Positions 9,406 to 17,899 of a stretch of DNA of 64,000 bases are shown here, piece after piece (position 1 is the stretch's first letter; the number at the start of each line of letters is the position of its first letter). The position numbers were made by a program, and so were the translations under genes. Below the pieces are notes generated by a model. That model made no database searches and had not been told where the DNA came from. It was given only the letters and a program-made list of their open reading frames with translations. Source of the stretch: Mycobacterium sp. ENV421 (lineage in GTDB: Bacteria > Actinomycetota > Actinomycetes > Mycobacteriales > Mycobacteriaceae); the NCBI RefSeq assembly GCF_002887815.1, contig NZ_PDHO01000017.1:1-64000 (forward strand), written 5' to 3'.

Positions 9406-9412
9406 GCCCCCC

Positions 9413-9985
9413 GTGGGGAGGGTGCGCCGCGCACTGGCGATTATGGCGACGGTCGGGGTGTCTGTCGCCGGCATCCTGGCCGTCACGGGGTACTTCTTGT
9501 TCACTCGCCCACACGCGGACCCGCTATCCAAAGCCGACGCGATCGTCGTACTCGGCGGCGACGACGACGGCCGCTGGGAGTACGGCCTGAATCTGGCCAG
9601 GCAGGGTTACTCCAGCACGGTGCTGCTGTCCAACGCCTACTCGGACCGGCCGGCCGTGCTGTCCGACTTCCGGCAGGCGTGTGCGGCCAGTACCGGCAGC
9701 ATCACCGTTCTGTGTTTCATCCCCGACCCGTTCACCACTCGCGGCGAGGCAATGTATGTGGCTCGGCTTGCCGAGCAACACAACTGGAGCCACGTGATCG
9801 TGGTGTCGTGGAACTACCACATGGTGCGCGCCCGCTACGTTTTTCATCAGTGCTTCCACGGCGACGTGATCATGCGTCCGGTGCCGCGGTCCTATGACTT
9901 CACACCGTGGCAATGGGCGACCGTGTACGCCTACCAGTACGGCGCGTTGGTCAAGGCGTTCGGTGTTGGCTGCGATTCGGCCTGA
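9413..9985 (+). CDS. DUF218 (YdcF/ElyC/SanA-like) membrane protein
   Basis: 190-residue protein with one N-terminal membrane segment (about residues 8-29) followed by a DUF218 domain outside the membrane. Family marks are ADAIVVLGGDDDGR, the middle block TRGEAMYVARL and the late HMVRARYVF. Members such as ElyC and SanA affect envelope and peptidoglycan metabolism; biochemistry is poorly known. GTG 9413 is preferred because TAGCCT sits 7 bases upstream; GTG 9422 and ATG 9443 are alternatives. Two Cys near the C-terminus and two mid-protein could form disulfides. upp follows after 21 bases but has its own -10 candidate. Confidence 0.75.
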   Translation: MGRVRRALAIMATVGVSVAGILAVTGYFLFTRPHADPLSKADAIVVLGGDDDGRWEYGLNLARQGYSSTVLLSNAYSDRPAVLSDFRQACAASTGSITVLCFIPDPFTTRGEAMYVARLAEQHNWSHVIVVSWNYHMVRARYVFHQCFHGDVIMRPVPRSYDFTPWQWATVYAYQYGALVKAFGVGCDSA

Positions 9986-9992
9986 GACCTCA

Positions 9993-9998
9993 TACAGT
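9993..9998 (+). promoter_or_regulatory. Candidate -10 box for upp
   Basis: TACAGT sits 8 bases before ATG 10007, inside the short gap after the DUF218 gene, which fits a leaderless upp transcript. Spacing-based inference. Confidence 0.35.
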
Positions 9999-10006
9999 CT
10001 CTGCGC

Positions 10007-10630
10007 ATGGATGTCTGCGTCATCGATCACCCGCTGGCCAGAGCACGGCTGACCACCCTGCGTGATGAGCGCACCGACAACGCGGCTTTCCGCTCCGCGC
10101 TGCGCGACCTGACCCACATGCTGGTCTACGAGGCCACCCGCGATGCGGCGTGCGCCGAGATCGCCGTCCGCACTCCCGTCGCCGAAACGTCCGGCTCACG
10201 GCTGGCCTCCCCGCCGCTGCTGGTGCCGGTGCTGCGGGCCGGGCTGGGGATGGTCGACCAGGCGCACGCGCTGATCCCCGAAGCGAAGGTGGGTTTCGTC
10301 GGGGTGGCCCGAAACGAGACGACGCATCAGCCGACGCCGTACCTTGAGTCGCTGCCGGACGACCTGAGCGCCCAACCGGTCATGGTGCTCGACCCGATGC
10401 TGGCGACCGGTGGCTCGATGGCGCACACCATCGGACTGCTGCACCAGCGCGGCGCGCGTGACGTCACCCTGGTGTGCGTGGTGTGCGCGCCGGAAGGCAT
10501 TGCGGCGGTGGCGAAAGTCGCGCCATCGGCGCGGCTGTTCACCGCGACCATCGACGACGGCCTCAACGACGTCGCCTACATCGTTCCCGGTCTCGGCGAT
10601 GCCGGTGACCGCCAGTTCGGCCCGCGCTGA
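10007..10630 (+). CDS. upp: Uracil phosphoribosyltransferase
   Basis: 207-residue enzyme, the normal family length, making UMP from uracil and PRPP in pyrimidine salvage. The PRPP loop is MVLDPMLATGGSM (about 125-137). The uracil-binding end YIVPGLGDAGDRQFG is intact, and the early LVPVLRAGLGM block is typical. It is cytosolic. The stop is immediately followed by the stop of the convergent pmmB with no spacer. Rv3309c is the positional counterpart, and deoD and add nearby are other nucleobase salvage genes. Confidence 0.95.
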   Translation: MDVCVIDHPLARARLTTLRDERTDNAAFRSALRDLTHMLVYEATRDAACAEIAVRTPVAETSGSRLASPPLLVPVLRAGLGMVDQAHALIPEAKVGFVGVARNETTHQPTPYLESLPDDLSAQPVMVLDPMLATGGSMAHTIGLLHQRGARDVTLVCVVCAPEGIAAVAKVAPSARLFTATIDDGLNDVAYIVPGLGDAGDRQFGPR

Positions 10631-12223
10631 CTACCAGCTGCGAGCGCTCGCCAGCAGCTGCTGCTGCACGGCGGCCGCGCGCCCACGGGCCGCGGCCAGA
10701 TCGGCGCCGACGGCTTCGCCGACTTCGGTGTAGCACTTGACTTTCGGCTCGGTCCCCGAGGGGCGGACCACCACCCGCACCGTGGTCTGCTGATCGCCGC
10801 CGGTGAGGAACACCGCGTCGCCGTCCGCCGTGGCTGCGACCGCAAAGCCCGCGAGTTCGGCGGGCGGGTCTCGGCGCAGGCGATTCATCATCGCTGCCGC
10901 CTCGTCGGCGTCGGCCACCCGCCGCGACAGGGCTGCGGTGGTGTGTACGCCGTGACGCCGGGCCAGCCGGTCGAGGGCATCGGTGATCGACATGCCCTGA
11001 GCGGCAACGTGTGCCACCAGATCGCAGGCCAGCACCGCGGCACCGATGCCGTCCTTATCCCGCACCGCAGCCGGGTCGACGCAATGACCGATGGCTTCCT
11101 CGTAGGCGTAGACCAGGCTGCACCCGGTCAGCCCGGCGTCGGCACGGGCAAGCCATTTGAACCCGGTCAGCGTCACGACGTGCCGGGCGCCGTATTCGGC
11201 GGCGATCTTGCCGAGCAGTGCAGACGACACCACGCTGCTGGCCACCACACTGGTCGCGGCATCCGCGGCGGCAAGGGTCGATAGGATGTAATCGCCCAGC
11301 AGCCAACCCGTTTCGTCGCCGGACAGCATGCGCCACCCGTCGGGAGCGGGGATGCCGACGGCGCAACGGTCGGCATCGGGATCCAGCGCGATGGCGATGT
11401 CGGCGCCGATATGATCCGCCAGCTGCAGTAGCGCGTCCGCCGCGCCCGGTTCCTCGGGGTTGGGGAAGGCGACCGTGGGAAAGTCCGGATCCGGGGCGAA
11501 TTGGCTTGCCACCGTGTGCACATCGTCGAACCCGGCCGCATGCAGGGCCTGCAGGGCGAGCTCGCCGCCGACGCCGTGCATGGCCGTCAGCGCCACTCGT
11601 GGATTGCCGCTGGTGCCCCGTCGCACGGTTGCTGCACGGGCTACGTACGCGTCGACCAGCGTGTCGCCGGCAGGGGGCACGGGCCGCCGCGGGATCTCGT
11701 CGGCCGCCGGTGCTGTGGTGATCGCCGCTTCGATCTCCCGGTCGACGGGGGAGACGATCTGCAGCCCGCCCTCGAAGTAGACCTTGTAGCCGTTGTCGGT
11801 CCGCGGATTGTGTGAGGCCGTGATCTGAACCCCGGCGGCAGCGCCACTGTGCCGGACCGCGAACGCGACGACCGGCGTCGGCACCGGATGCTCCCACGTG
11901 ATCACCGAAAATCCGTGAGCGGCAAACACTTCCGCGGCAGCGCTGGCGAACTGCGCCGACCCGTGCCGGGCGTCTCGGCCCACCACGACCGTGCAACCGC
12001 TGAAGCCGCGCTCGGTCAGCACGCGGCTCACCGCCCAGGTGGCGCGCACCACGACGGCGAGGTTCATCGAGTCCGGGCCGCCGCGCACCGGGCCGCGCAG
12101 ACCCGCGGTGCCGAACGTCAGCGGCCGGGCGAACCGGGCGGCGCGTTCGCCGGGATCCAGGGCGGCCAGCTCGGCGGCCGTGACCGGATCGGGATCGTGG
12201 GCGATCCAGTCCTCTTCAGTCAC
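10631..12223 (-). CDS. pmmB: Phosphomannomutase/phosphoglucomutase family enzyme
   Basis: 530-residue alpha-D-phosphohexomutase moving phosphate between C1 and C6 of a hexose, most like PmmB (Rv3308). Four active-site loops are present: the phosphoserine loop TASHNP (135-140, Ser137), the metal loop DPDADR, the sugar loop around GDETGW and the phosphate loop RPSGTEPK. The GTG start at 12223 overlaps the stop of the upstream MarR gene as GTGA, so the two are probably translated from one message. The exact sugar (mannose, glucose or pentose phosphate) cannot be decided. With deoD next to it, a role with ribose/deoxyribose phosphates is worth considering. Confidence 0.9.
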   Translation of the reverse strand: MTEEDWIAHDPDPVTAAELAALDPGERAARFARPLTFGTAGLRGPVRGGPDSMNLAVVVRATWAVSRVLTERGFSGCTVVVGRDARHGSAQFASAAAEVFAAHGFSVITWEHPVPTPVVAFAVRHSGAAAGVQITASHNPRTDNGYKVYFEGGLQIVSPVDREIEAAITTAPAADEIPRRPVPPAGDTLVDAYVARAATVRRGTSGNPRVALTAMHGVGGELALQALHAAGFDDVHTVASQFAPDPDFPTVAFPNPEEPGAADALLQLADHIGADIAIALDPDADRCAVGIPAPDGWRMLSGDETGWLLGDYILSTLAAADAATSVVASSVVSSALLGKIAAEYGARHVVTLTGFKWLARADAGLTGCSLVYAYEEAIGHCVDPAAVRDKDGIGAAVLACDLVAHVAAQGMSITDALDRLARRHGVHTTAALSRRVADADEAAAMMNRLRRDPPAELAGFAVAATADGDAVFLTGGDQQTTVRVVVRPSGTEPKVKCYTEVGEAVGADLAAARGRAAAVQQQLLASARSW

Positions 12224-12651
12224 GAGGCGAGCTTGCGCAGGACCGGTGCGGTGAGCATCAACAGATTGAACTCCAGCTCGGAGAGCTGGCTACGCATCAT
12301 GTCCTGCAGCCACGCGTCGCGCTGGGCCCGGTCGCGCGACAGCAGCTCCAATCCGTCCCCGGTGAGCTCGACGAGCTGTCGGCGGCGGTCGGCGTCGTCC
12401 GGACGGCGGGACAGCAGTCCGCGCGACTCGAGCTCGTTGATGCTGTCGGTCAGTGACTGCACCCGAACCTGCAGGCGGGCGGCGATTTCGGCAGGCGTGG
12501 TCACCCCCGCGCGGCTCACGTCGCCGAGAAGCTCGAGCTGGCTGAGCGTCAGCCCGTTGTCGGGGCGATGCCTGCGAAGCTGACGGGCCAGCGCCATCAT
12601 GGCCTCCCGCAGCTCGGTGGCTGCTTCCGACGGTGCGATGCTTACGGTCAT
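12220..12651 (-). CDS. MarR-family transcriptional regulator
   Basis: 143-residue winged-helix regulator of the MarR type. The recognition region is about residues 50-90 (TPAEIAARLQVRVQSLTDSI) and the wing is SRRPDDADRRRQLVELT. MarR proteins are dimers that bind short palindromes and are released by ligands. It is divergent from an AbrB-family membrane protein, and each start codon is preceded within 3-4 bases by a copy of the same inverted repeat, so it probably represses both itself and that neighbour. pmmB is coupled downstream. The ligand is unknown. Confidence 0.85.
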   Translation of the reverse strand: MTVSIAPSEAATELREAMMALARQLRRHRPDNGLTLSQLELLGDVSRAGVTTPAEIAARLQVRVQSLTDSINELESRGLLSRRPDDADRRRQLVELTGDGLELLSRDRAQRDAWLQDMMRSQLSELEFNLLMLTAPVLRKLAS

Positions 12652-12654
12652 ATT

Positions 12655-12670
12655 ACAAGTTATACCTTGC
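12655..12670. promoter_or_regulatory. Operator candidate 1 (MarR side)
   Basis: ACAAG-6-CTTGC, core CAAG-N6-CTTG, 3 bases upstream of the MarR start codon. Read on the other strand it is GCAAG-6-CTTGT, the same as operator candidate 2. Probable MarR box. Confidence 0.5.
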
Positions 12671-12718
12671 TAATTAGTGAGTGATATCGCGTGAAACGCT
12701 GGTGGCATCCGACAATAT

Positions 12719-12734
12719 GCAAGGGCATACTTGT
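12719..12734. promoter_or_regulatory. Operator candidate 2 (AbrB-protein side)
   Basis: GCAAG-6-CTTGT, 4 bases upstream of ATG 12739. It is the mirrored copy of the site beside the MarR start. Its position favours ATG 12739 over the in-frame GTG at 12691 as the start of the membrane-protein gene. Confidence 0.5.
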
Positions 12735-12738
12735 CATT

Positions 12739-13851
12739 ATGCGGTGGATGTTGCTGGTGATCGTCACGATCGGGGTCACCGTGCCATTGGACCGCTTCGG
12801 TGTGCCGTCCGCCGCGCTGTTCGCCGCCCTGCTGGTCGGCATCGTGCTGGCGATCGCCCGGTTGGCGCCCACGAGCGTGCCGCGCCGCGCGGGCCTGGCC
12901 GCCCAGGGTGTGCTCGGGGTCTACATCGGCACCATGGTGCATTCCGACGCGCTGTCGGCCCTTGGGCCGAACTGGCCTGCGGTCCTCGGGGTCGGCGTGA
13001 TCACGTTGCTTCTCAGCATCGGCGCCGGCGCACTGCTCGGCCTGCACCGTGACATCAGCGCTCTGACCGGCGCGCTGGCCCTGGTCGCCGGGGGAGCGTC
13101 GGGACTTGTGGCGATCGCGCGCGAACTCGGCGGCGACGATCGTGTCGTCGCCGTCGTCCAGTATCTGCGCGTCGCGGTGATCACCGCGTCGATGCCCGTC
13201 GTCGTCACCCTCGTCTATCACGCCGAGCGCTCCGCCAACGCCGCGCAGGACAGCCAATCCCATTCAGCACCTTGGTATCTCAGCCTGGGGATGATCCTCG
13301 CTCTGGTGGTCGTCGGAGCGCTGGCGGGCCGGTTGGCCCGGCTGCCCGGGTCGGGGCTGCTCGGTCCGATGGCGGTGACGATCGTGGCCGAACTCAGTGG
13401 GGTGTCCTTCGGGCTGGCCGTACCGGCGGTGCTGGTGTCGGTGTCCTACATGCTGATCGGCTGGCAGGCCGGGGTGGCGTTCACCCGCGAATCGCTGCGG
13501 GCGATCGAACGCCTGCTGCCCACCGCGCTCGGATTGATCGTGCTGCTCAATGTCGCCACCGCGGGCCTCGGCGTGGCACTGTCCACGATCAGCGGCGGCA
13601 GCCTGCTCGACGGCTATCTGGCCACCAGCCCGGGCGGTATCTACGCCGTATTGGCCACCGCGGTGGAGACCGGCTCCAACGTCACGTTCATCATCGCCGC
13701 GCAGGTGCTGCGGGTCTTGCTGATGTTGTTCGCCGCACCGATGCTGGCCCGCGGATTCGTGCGGCTGGCCTACAGGCGCGCCAGCACCGACGCCAGCAGC
13801 GAGCCCATCGCGGTGGCCGACGCTCGGCCGGCGGCCAGAACCTCGTCGTGA
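12739..13851 (+). CDS. AbrB-family (PF05145-type) membrane protein
   Basis: 370-residue polytopic membrane protein with about ten hydrophobic segments, built of two similar halves as in the AbrB duplication family of putative transporters or membrane regulators. Gly-rich helix ends such as TGALALVAGGASGL and the matching SPGGIYAVLATAVETG in the second half show the repeat. ATG 12739 is chosen because the operator candidate lies just upstream; GTG 12691 would add 16 residues. It is divergent from the MarR gene and likely under its control. The last 82 bases overlap the 3' end of deoD on the other strand. The substrate is unknown. Confidence 0.8.
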   Translation: MRWMLLVIVTIGVTVPLDRFGVPSAALFAALLVGIVLAIARLAPTSVPRRAGLAAQGVLGVYIGTMVHSDALSALGPNWPAVLGVGVITLLLSIGAGALLGLHRDISALTGALALVAGGASGLVAIARELGGDDRVVAVVQYLRVAVITASMPVVVTLVYHAERSANAAQDSQSHSAPWYLSLGMILALVVVGALAGRLARLPGSGLLGPMAVTIVAELSGVSFGLAVPAVLVSVSYMLIGWQAGVAFTRESLRAIERLLPTALGLIVLLNVATAGLGVALSTISGGSLLDGYLATSPGGIYAVLATAVETGSNVTFIIAAQVLRVLLMLFAAPMLARGFVRLAYRRASTDASSEPIAVADARPAARTSS

Positions 13852-14555
13852 CTGAGCGGCTCGCCGGTCATCCCGGCGGCCAGGTTCGTCACCAGCGACA
13901 ACCCCAGCACCTCGGCGCCTGCGGCCCGTGCGGCGATGGTCTCGTGCACCGTCGACATCCCGACCAGGTCGGCGCCCAGCGTCCGGAGCATCCGGATCTC
14001 GGCCGGCGTCTCGTAGTGCGGACCGGGCACCCCGGCGTACACGCCCTCGGCCAGGCTCGGGTCGACCCCGCGCGCCAGTGCGCGCAGCCGCGGGGAGTAT
14101 GCGTCCACCAGGTCGACGAACTGCGCCCCGACCAGCGGTGAGCGGGCGGTGAGGTTCAGATGGTCGGCGATCAGCACCGGCTGGCCGACCTGATACTCGG
14201 GTCGCAGGCCGCCCGCGGCGTTGGTCAACACCACGACCTGGGCGCCCGCCGCCCGTGCGGTCCGCACGGGATGGACGATCGTGCGCAGGTCATGACCCTC
14301 GTAGGCGTGGATGCGGCCCAGCAGCACCAGCACATTGTGCGAACCGACCGGCACCGACAGCACCCGGCCGCGATGGCCCAGCGCCGACGGCGGCGTGAAG
14401 CCGGGGATCGTCGACATCGGGATCTCGGCGACGGGCGTCCCCAGCGCCGCGGCCGCCGGCGCCCACCCCGATCCGAGGACCACGGCGACGTCGTGCCGGG
14501 GTACGCCGCTGTGCTCGGCGATCACCGCTGCGGCATGCTCGGCGTCTGGACTCAC
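13770..14555 (-). CDS. deoD: Purine nucleoside phosphorylase
   Basis: 261-residue trimeric-type purine nucleoside phosphorylase, converting (deoxy)inosine or (deoxy)guanosine plus phosphate to base and (deoxy)ribose-1-phosphate. Seen are VVLGSGWAP (phosphate loop), LTNAAGGL, GPHYETPAEIRML and LVGMSTVHETIAA, the family signature, and a late NLAAG block with the base-binding Asn. GTG 14555 is taken because TAGGCT lies 8 bases before it. The frame stays open upstream, but those residues are antisense to the next gene and do not resemble the family. It is divergent from amiB1 by 37 bases. The counterpart is Rv3307. Confidence 0.93.
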   Translation of the reverse strand: MSPDAEHAAAVIAEHSGVPRHDVAVVLGSGWAPAAAALGTPVAEIPMSTIPGFTPPSALGHRGRVLSVPVGSHNVLVLLGRIHAYEGHDLRTIVHPVRTARAAGAQVVVLTNAAGGLRPEYQVGQPVLIADHLNLTARSPLVGAQFVDLVDAYSPRLRALARGVDPSLAEGVYAGVPGPHYETPAEIRMLRTLGADLVGMSTVHETIAARAAGAEVLGLSLVTNLAAGMTGEPLSHDEVLAAGRASATAMGSLLASVLARL

Positions 14556-14563
14556 AGCCAGCG

Positions 14564-14586
14564 AGCCTAGTCGTGAATGCGATACT
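14564..14586. promoter_or_regulatory. Divergent leaderless promoter pair deoD/amiB1
   Basis: Minus-strand TAGGCT (14569-14564) is 8 bases before the deoD GTG, and plus-strand GATACT (14581-14586) is 6 bases before the amiB1 ATG at 14593. Both suggest leaderless messages from a 37-base gap. Confidence 0.45.
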
Positions 14587-14592
14587 GCGTTG

Positions 14593-15780
14593 ATGCCCAC
14601 AGCCACAGCGTCGACCCGCGTCGAAGACGTGGTCGCGGCTCGTGGTGGCGATTTGATCGCGCTCTCGCACGCCATCCACGCCGAGCCCGAACTCGCCTTC
14701 GACGAGCACCGCAGCTGCGCCAAGGCGCAGGCGCTGGTGGCCGAGCGCGGGTTCGAGATCACCCCGGCGGCGGGCGGATTGGACACCGCGTTCCGCGCCG
14801 ATTTCGGGTCGGGACCACTGGTGATCGGGATCTGCGCCGAGTACGACGCGCTGCCCGGCATCGGCCACGCGTGTGGACACAACATCATCGCGGCGTCCGC
14901 GGTCGGCACCGCCCTGGCGCTGGCCGAGGTGGCCGACGAACTCGGGCTCACCGTCGCCCTGATCGGCACCCCCGCCGAGGAGTCCGGCGGGGGCAAGGCC
15001 CTGCTGATCGAGGCCGGGGTGTTCGACGACGTCGCCGCGGCCGTCATGTTGCATCCGGGGCCGATCGATATCGCCGCGGCGCGCTCGCTGGCGCTCTCCG
15101 AGGTGATTGTCACCTACACCGGCCGGGAGTCGCACGCGGCCGTCGCGCCGCATCTGGGCGTCAACGCCGCCGACGCGGTGACCGTCGCGCAGGTGGCGAT
15201 CGGCTTGCTGCGCCAGCAGATGGCGCCCGGTCAGCTCACCCATGGCATCGTCACCGAGGGCGGGTCGGCCACGAACATCATCCCCGGCCGGGCCCGGTTG
15301 CAGTACACGATGCGGGCTCCCGTCACCGAATCGCTGCAGGAATTGGAGGCCAAGATGCGCGGCTGCTTCGCGGCGGGTGCGGTCGCGACCGGATGCGAAC
15401 ACGAGATTGCCGAAGCCGCGCCGCCGTACGCCGAGCTGACCCCGGATCGCTGGCTGGCCGAGGTGTTCCGCGACGAGATGATCACGATGGGTCGCACACC
15501 GGTGCCCGCCGAGGTGGAGGCCGCCATGCCGCTGGGGAGCACCGACATGGGCAATGTGACGCAGCTGCTTCCGGGCATCCACCCGGTGGTCGGCATCGAA
15601 TCCGGCGGCGCGGTGATCCACCAGCCGGGCTTCACCGTCGCCGCGGCGGGCCCCAGCGGTGACCGTGCCGTCACCGAGGGTGCAATCATGTTGGCGCGCA
15701 GCGTCGTTCGGTTGGCGCAGACGACTGCCGAGCGCGATCGGGTGCTGGAGCTGCGGGATCGTCGGGGGGGGCGGGCATGA
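14593..15780 (+). CDS. amiB1: M20 family amidohydrolase AmiB1
   Basis: 395-residue metallo-amidohydrolase of the M20D type, which removes acyl or aminoacyl groups (hippurate- or aminobenzoyl-glutamate-like substrates). Metal-binding blocks are GHACGHNI, the EES pair after PAEESGGGKALL, a His in the lid after TGRESHAAVAP and a late His in the VIHQPGF block. The ATG at 14593 follows GATACT by 6 bases. It overlaps amiA1 by 4 bases (ATGA), so amiB1, amiA1 and galE form one unit. The counterpart is Rv3306c. The native substrate is not established. Confidence 0.88.
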   Translation: MPTATASTRVEDVVAARGGDLIALSHAIHAEPELAFDEHRSCAKAQALVAERGFEITPAAGGLDTAFRADFGSGPLVIGICAEYDALPGIGHACGHNIIAASAVGTALALAEVADELGLTVALIGTPAEESGGGKALLIEAGVFDDVAAAVMLHPGPIDIAAARSLALSEVIVTYTGRESHAAVAPHLGVNAADAVTVAQVAIGLLRQQMAPGQLTHGIVTEGGSATNIIPGRARLQYTMRAPVTESLQELEAKMRGCFAAGAVATGCEHEIAEAAPPYAELTPDRWLAEVFRDEMITMGRTPVPAEVEAAMPLGSTDMGNVTQLLPGIHPVVGIESGGAVIHQPGFTVAAAGPSGDRAVTEGAIMLARSVVRLAQTTAERDRVLELRDRRGGRA

Positions 15781-16946
15781 GTATCGCGGATACGACCGAG
15801 TCCTGGTTGGCCAGCCATTTCGACGATCTGGTGCAGTGGCGCCGCCACATCCACCGGTACCCCGAACTCGGTCGCCAGGAGTTCGCCACCACGCAGTTCG
15901 TCGCCGACCGGCTGGTCGAGGCCGGGCTCAACCCCAAGGTGCTGCCCGGCGGGACCGGACTGACCTGCGACTTCGGGCCCGAGCATGCGCCGCGGATCGC
16001 GTTGCGCGCGGATATGGACGCGCTGCCGATGGCCGAGCGGACCGGCGCGCCGTACAGCTCGACCATGCCGAACATCGCGCACGCGTGCGGGCACGACGCG
16101 CACACCGCGATGCTGATCGGCGCCGCGACCGCGCTGGCGTCGGTGCCCGAACTGCCGGTAGGTGTCCGACTGATCTTCCAGGCCGCCGAGGAGCTGATGC
16201 CGGGCGGCGCGATCGACGCGATCGCCGCCGGTGCGCTGGTGGGCGTTTCGCGAATCTTCGCGCTGCACTGCGATCCCCGCCTCGCCGTGGGCCGCGTCGC
16301 GGTCATCCCGGGACCGATCACGTCGGCGGCGGACTCGATCGAGATCACCCTGACGTCGCCGGGCGGCCACACGTCGCGGCCGCACCTGACCTCGGATCTG
16401 GTCTACGGGATGGGCACGCTGATCACCGGGCTGCCCGGGGTGCTGTCCCGGCGCGTCGATCCGCGGCATTCGACCGTCATGGTCTGGGGTGCGGCCAATG
16501 CCGGTGTCGCGGCCAACGCGATCCCGCAGTCCGGATCGCTCGCGGGCACGGTGCGGACTGCCAGCCGCGAGACCTGGGTCGGCATGGAAAGCCTTGTGCA
16601 GGAGATCGTTTCGGGACTGTTGGCTCCGCTGGGCATCGAGCACACGCTGCATTACCATCGCGGCGTGCCGCCGGTGGTCAACGAAGAGCGCTCGACCCAG
16701 ATCATGACGCACGCCATCGAGGCGGTGGCTCCCGACGCGCTCGCCGACACCCGTCAGTCCGGCGGCGGCGAGGACTTCTCCTGGTATCTGGAGGAGGTGC
16801 CCGGCGCGATGGCACGGCTCGGGGTGTGGAGCGGGCGCGGACCGCAGCTGGACCTGCATCAGCCGACGTTCGACCTCGACGAGCGGGCACTTGCAGTAGG
16901 GGTTCGAGTTCTGGTCAACATCGTCGAGCAGTCCGCGGGGTATTGA
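15777..16946 (+). CDS. amiA1: M20 family amidohydrolase AmiA1
   Basis: 389-residue paralogue of the preceding gene, also M20D. It carries ALRADMDALP, the metal motif HACGHDAHTAML and a catalytic AAEELMPGGA. The dimerisation/lid domain contains SPGGHTSRPH, and the late SGGGEDFSWY is the standard C-terminal signature. It starts on the stop of amiB1 (ATGA), and its own stop overlaps the galE start by one base (TGATG), which suggests the three are co-translated. The counterpart is Rv3305c. Two adjacent paralogues may work on related N-acyl substrates. Confidence 0.88.
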   Translation: MSIADTTESWLASHFDDLVQWRRHIHRYPELGRQEFATTQFVADRLVEAGLNPKVLPGGTGLTCDFGPEHAPRIALRADMDALPMAERTGAPYSSTMPNIAHACGHDAHTAMLIGAATALASVPELPVGVRLIFQAAEELMPGGAIDAIAAGALVGVSRIFALHCDPRLAVGRVAVIPGPITSAADSIEITLTSPGGHTSRPHLTSDLVYGMGTLITGLPGVLSRRVDPRHSTVMVWGAANAGVAANAIPQSGSLAGTVRTASRETWVGMESLVQEIVSGLLAPLGIEHTLHYHRGVPPVVNEERSTQIMTHAIEAVAPDALADTRQSGGGEDFSWYLEEVPGAMARLGVWSGRGPQLDLHQPTFDLDERALAVGVRVLVNIVEQSAGY

Positions 16947-17899
16947 TGAAGCTTTTGGTCACTGGCGGCGCGGGCTACGTCGGCAGCGTATGTGCCCAGG
17001 TGCTGGTTGAGCAGGGGCACGAGGTCGTCGTCGTCGACGACCTGTCGACGGGCAACGCCGACGCGGTGCCGTCCGGCGCGCGGTTCGTCGAGGCCGACAT
17101 GGTCGATGTCGCACCGGAACTGCTCGGCGACGGATCGTTTGACGGCGTTCTGCACTTCGCCGCGAAAATCATGGTGGGCGAGTCGGTCGAGGCGCCGGAG
17201 CGGTACTGGGACGGCAATGTCATCAAGACGCTGCACTTGCTGGAGGCGATCCGCCTTGCCGGTGTGCCGCGGTTGGTGTTCTCCTCGACGGCGGCCACCT
17301 ACGGCGAGCCCGAGTCGGTGCCGATCACCGAGGACGCGGCGACCAAGCCGACCAGTGCCTACGGCGCCACGAAGCTGGCTATCGACCATGCGATCACGTC
17401 GTACGCCATCGCGCACGGGCTGGCTGCGACCAGCCTGCGTTACTTCAACATCGCCGGGGCGTACGCCGGACTGGGTGAGCGCCACCCGGTCGAGTCGCAC
17501 CTGATTCCACTGGTGCTGCAGGTCGCCACCGGGCAGCGCCAGGAGATCCTGGTGTTCGGCAACGACTGGCCGACGCCGGATGGCACCTGCATTCGCGACT
17601 ACATCCATGTTCGCGATCTGGCCGACGCGCACCTGCTGGCGCTGCAGAACTCGAAGCCCGGCGAACATCAGATCTACAACCTGGGCAACGGCACCGGCTT
17701 CTCGGTCCGCGAGGTGATCGCCAGCTGTGAGCGGGTAACCGGCGTCTCGATAGCGGCGCGTGATGTCGAGCGCAGGCCCGGCGACCCGGCCGTGCTGATC
17801 GCCTCCAGTGAGAAGGCCATCACCGAACTCGGCTGGAAGCCGCAACACTCGTCGATCGACGAGATCGTTTCCGACGCTTGGGACTTCGTGCGGGGCTAG
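16946..17899 (+). CDS. galE: UDP-glucose 4-epimerase
   Basis: 317-residue extended SDR that interconverts UDP-glucose and UDP-galactose, feeding galactan and other galactose-containing envelope polymers. The NAD motif is TGGAGYVG (6-13); the catalytic pair is Y139-x3-K143 (SAYGATK) with STAATYG before it. RYFNIAGAYAG and the C-terminal DNPAVL-like region (RRPGDPAVLIASS) are typical of GalE. The frame runs open upstream, but the true start is ATG 16946, overlapping the amiA1 stop. It has no counterpart between Rv3305c and Rv3304 as I recall that order, so it looks like a local addition. Epimerase specificity (Glc or GlcNAc) is inferred. Confidence 0.85.
   Translation: MKLLVTGGAGYVGSVCAQVLVEQGHEVVVVDDLSTGNADAVPSGARFVEADMVDVAPELLGDGSFDGVLHFAAKIMVGESVEAPERYWDGNVIKTLHLLEAIRLAGVPRLVFSSTAATYGEPESVPITEDAATKPTSAYGATKLAIDHAITSYAIAHGLAATSLRYFNIAGAYAGLGERHPVESHLIPLVLQVATGQRQEILVFGNDWPTPDGTCIRDYIHVRDLADAHLLALQNSKPGEHQIYNLGNGTGFSVREVIASCERVTGVSIAARDVERRPGDPAVLIASSEKAITELGWKPQHSSIDEIVSDAWDFVRG

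Noticed and set aside
15231..16859. Antisense frame of about 540 codons under amiB1-amiA1
   Set aside because: Arg/Pro-rich and without motifs; the plus-strand enzymes are intact.
15659..16945. Upstream extension of the galE frame
   Set aside because: Translation is unlike any epimerase before MKLLVTGGAG and overlaps amiA1; ATG 16946 fits the family.
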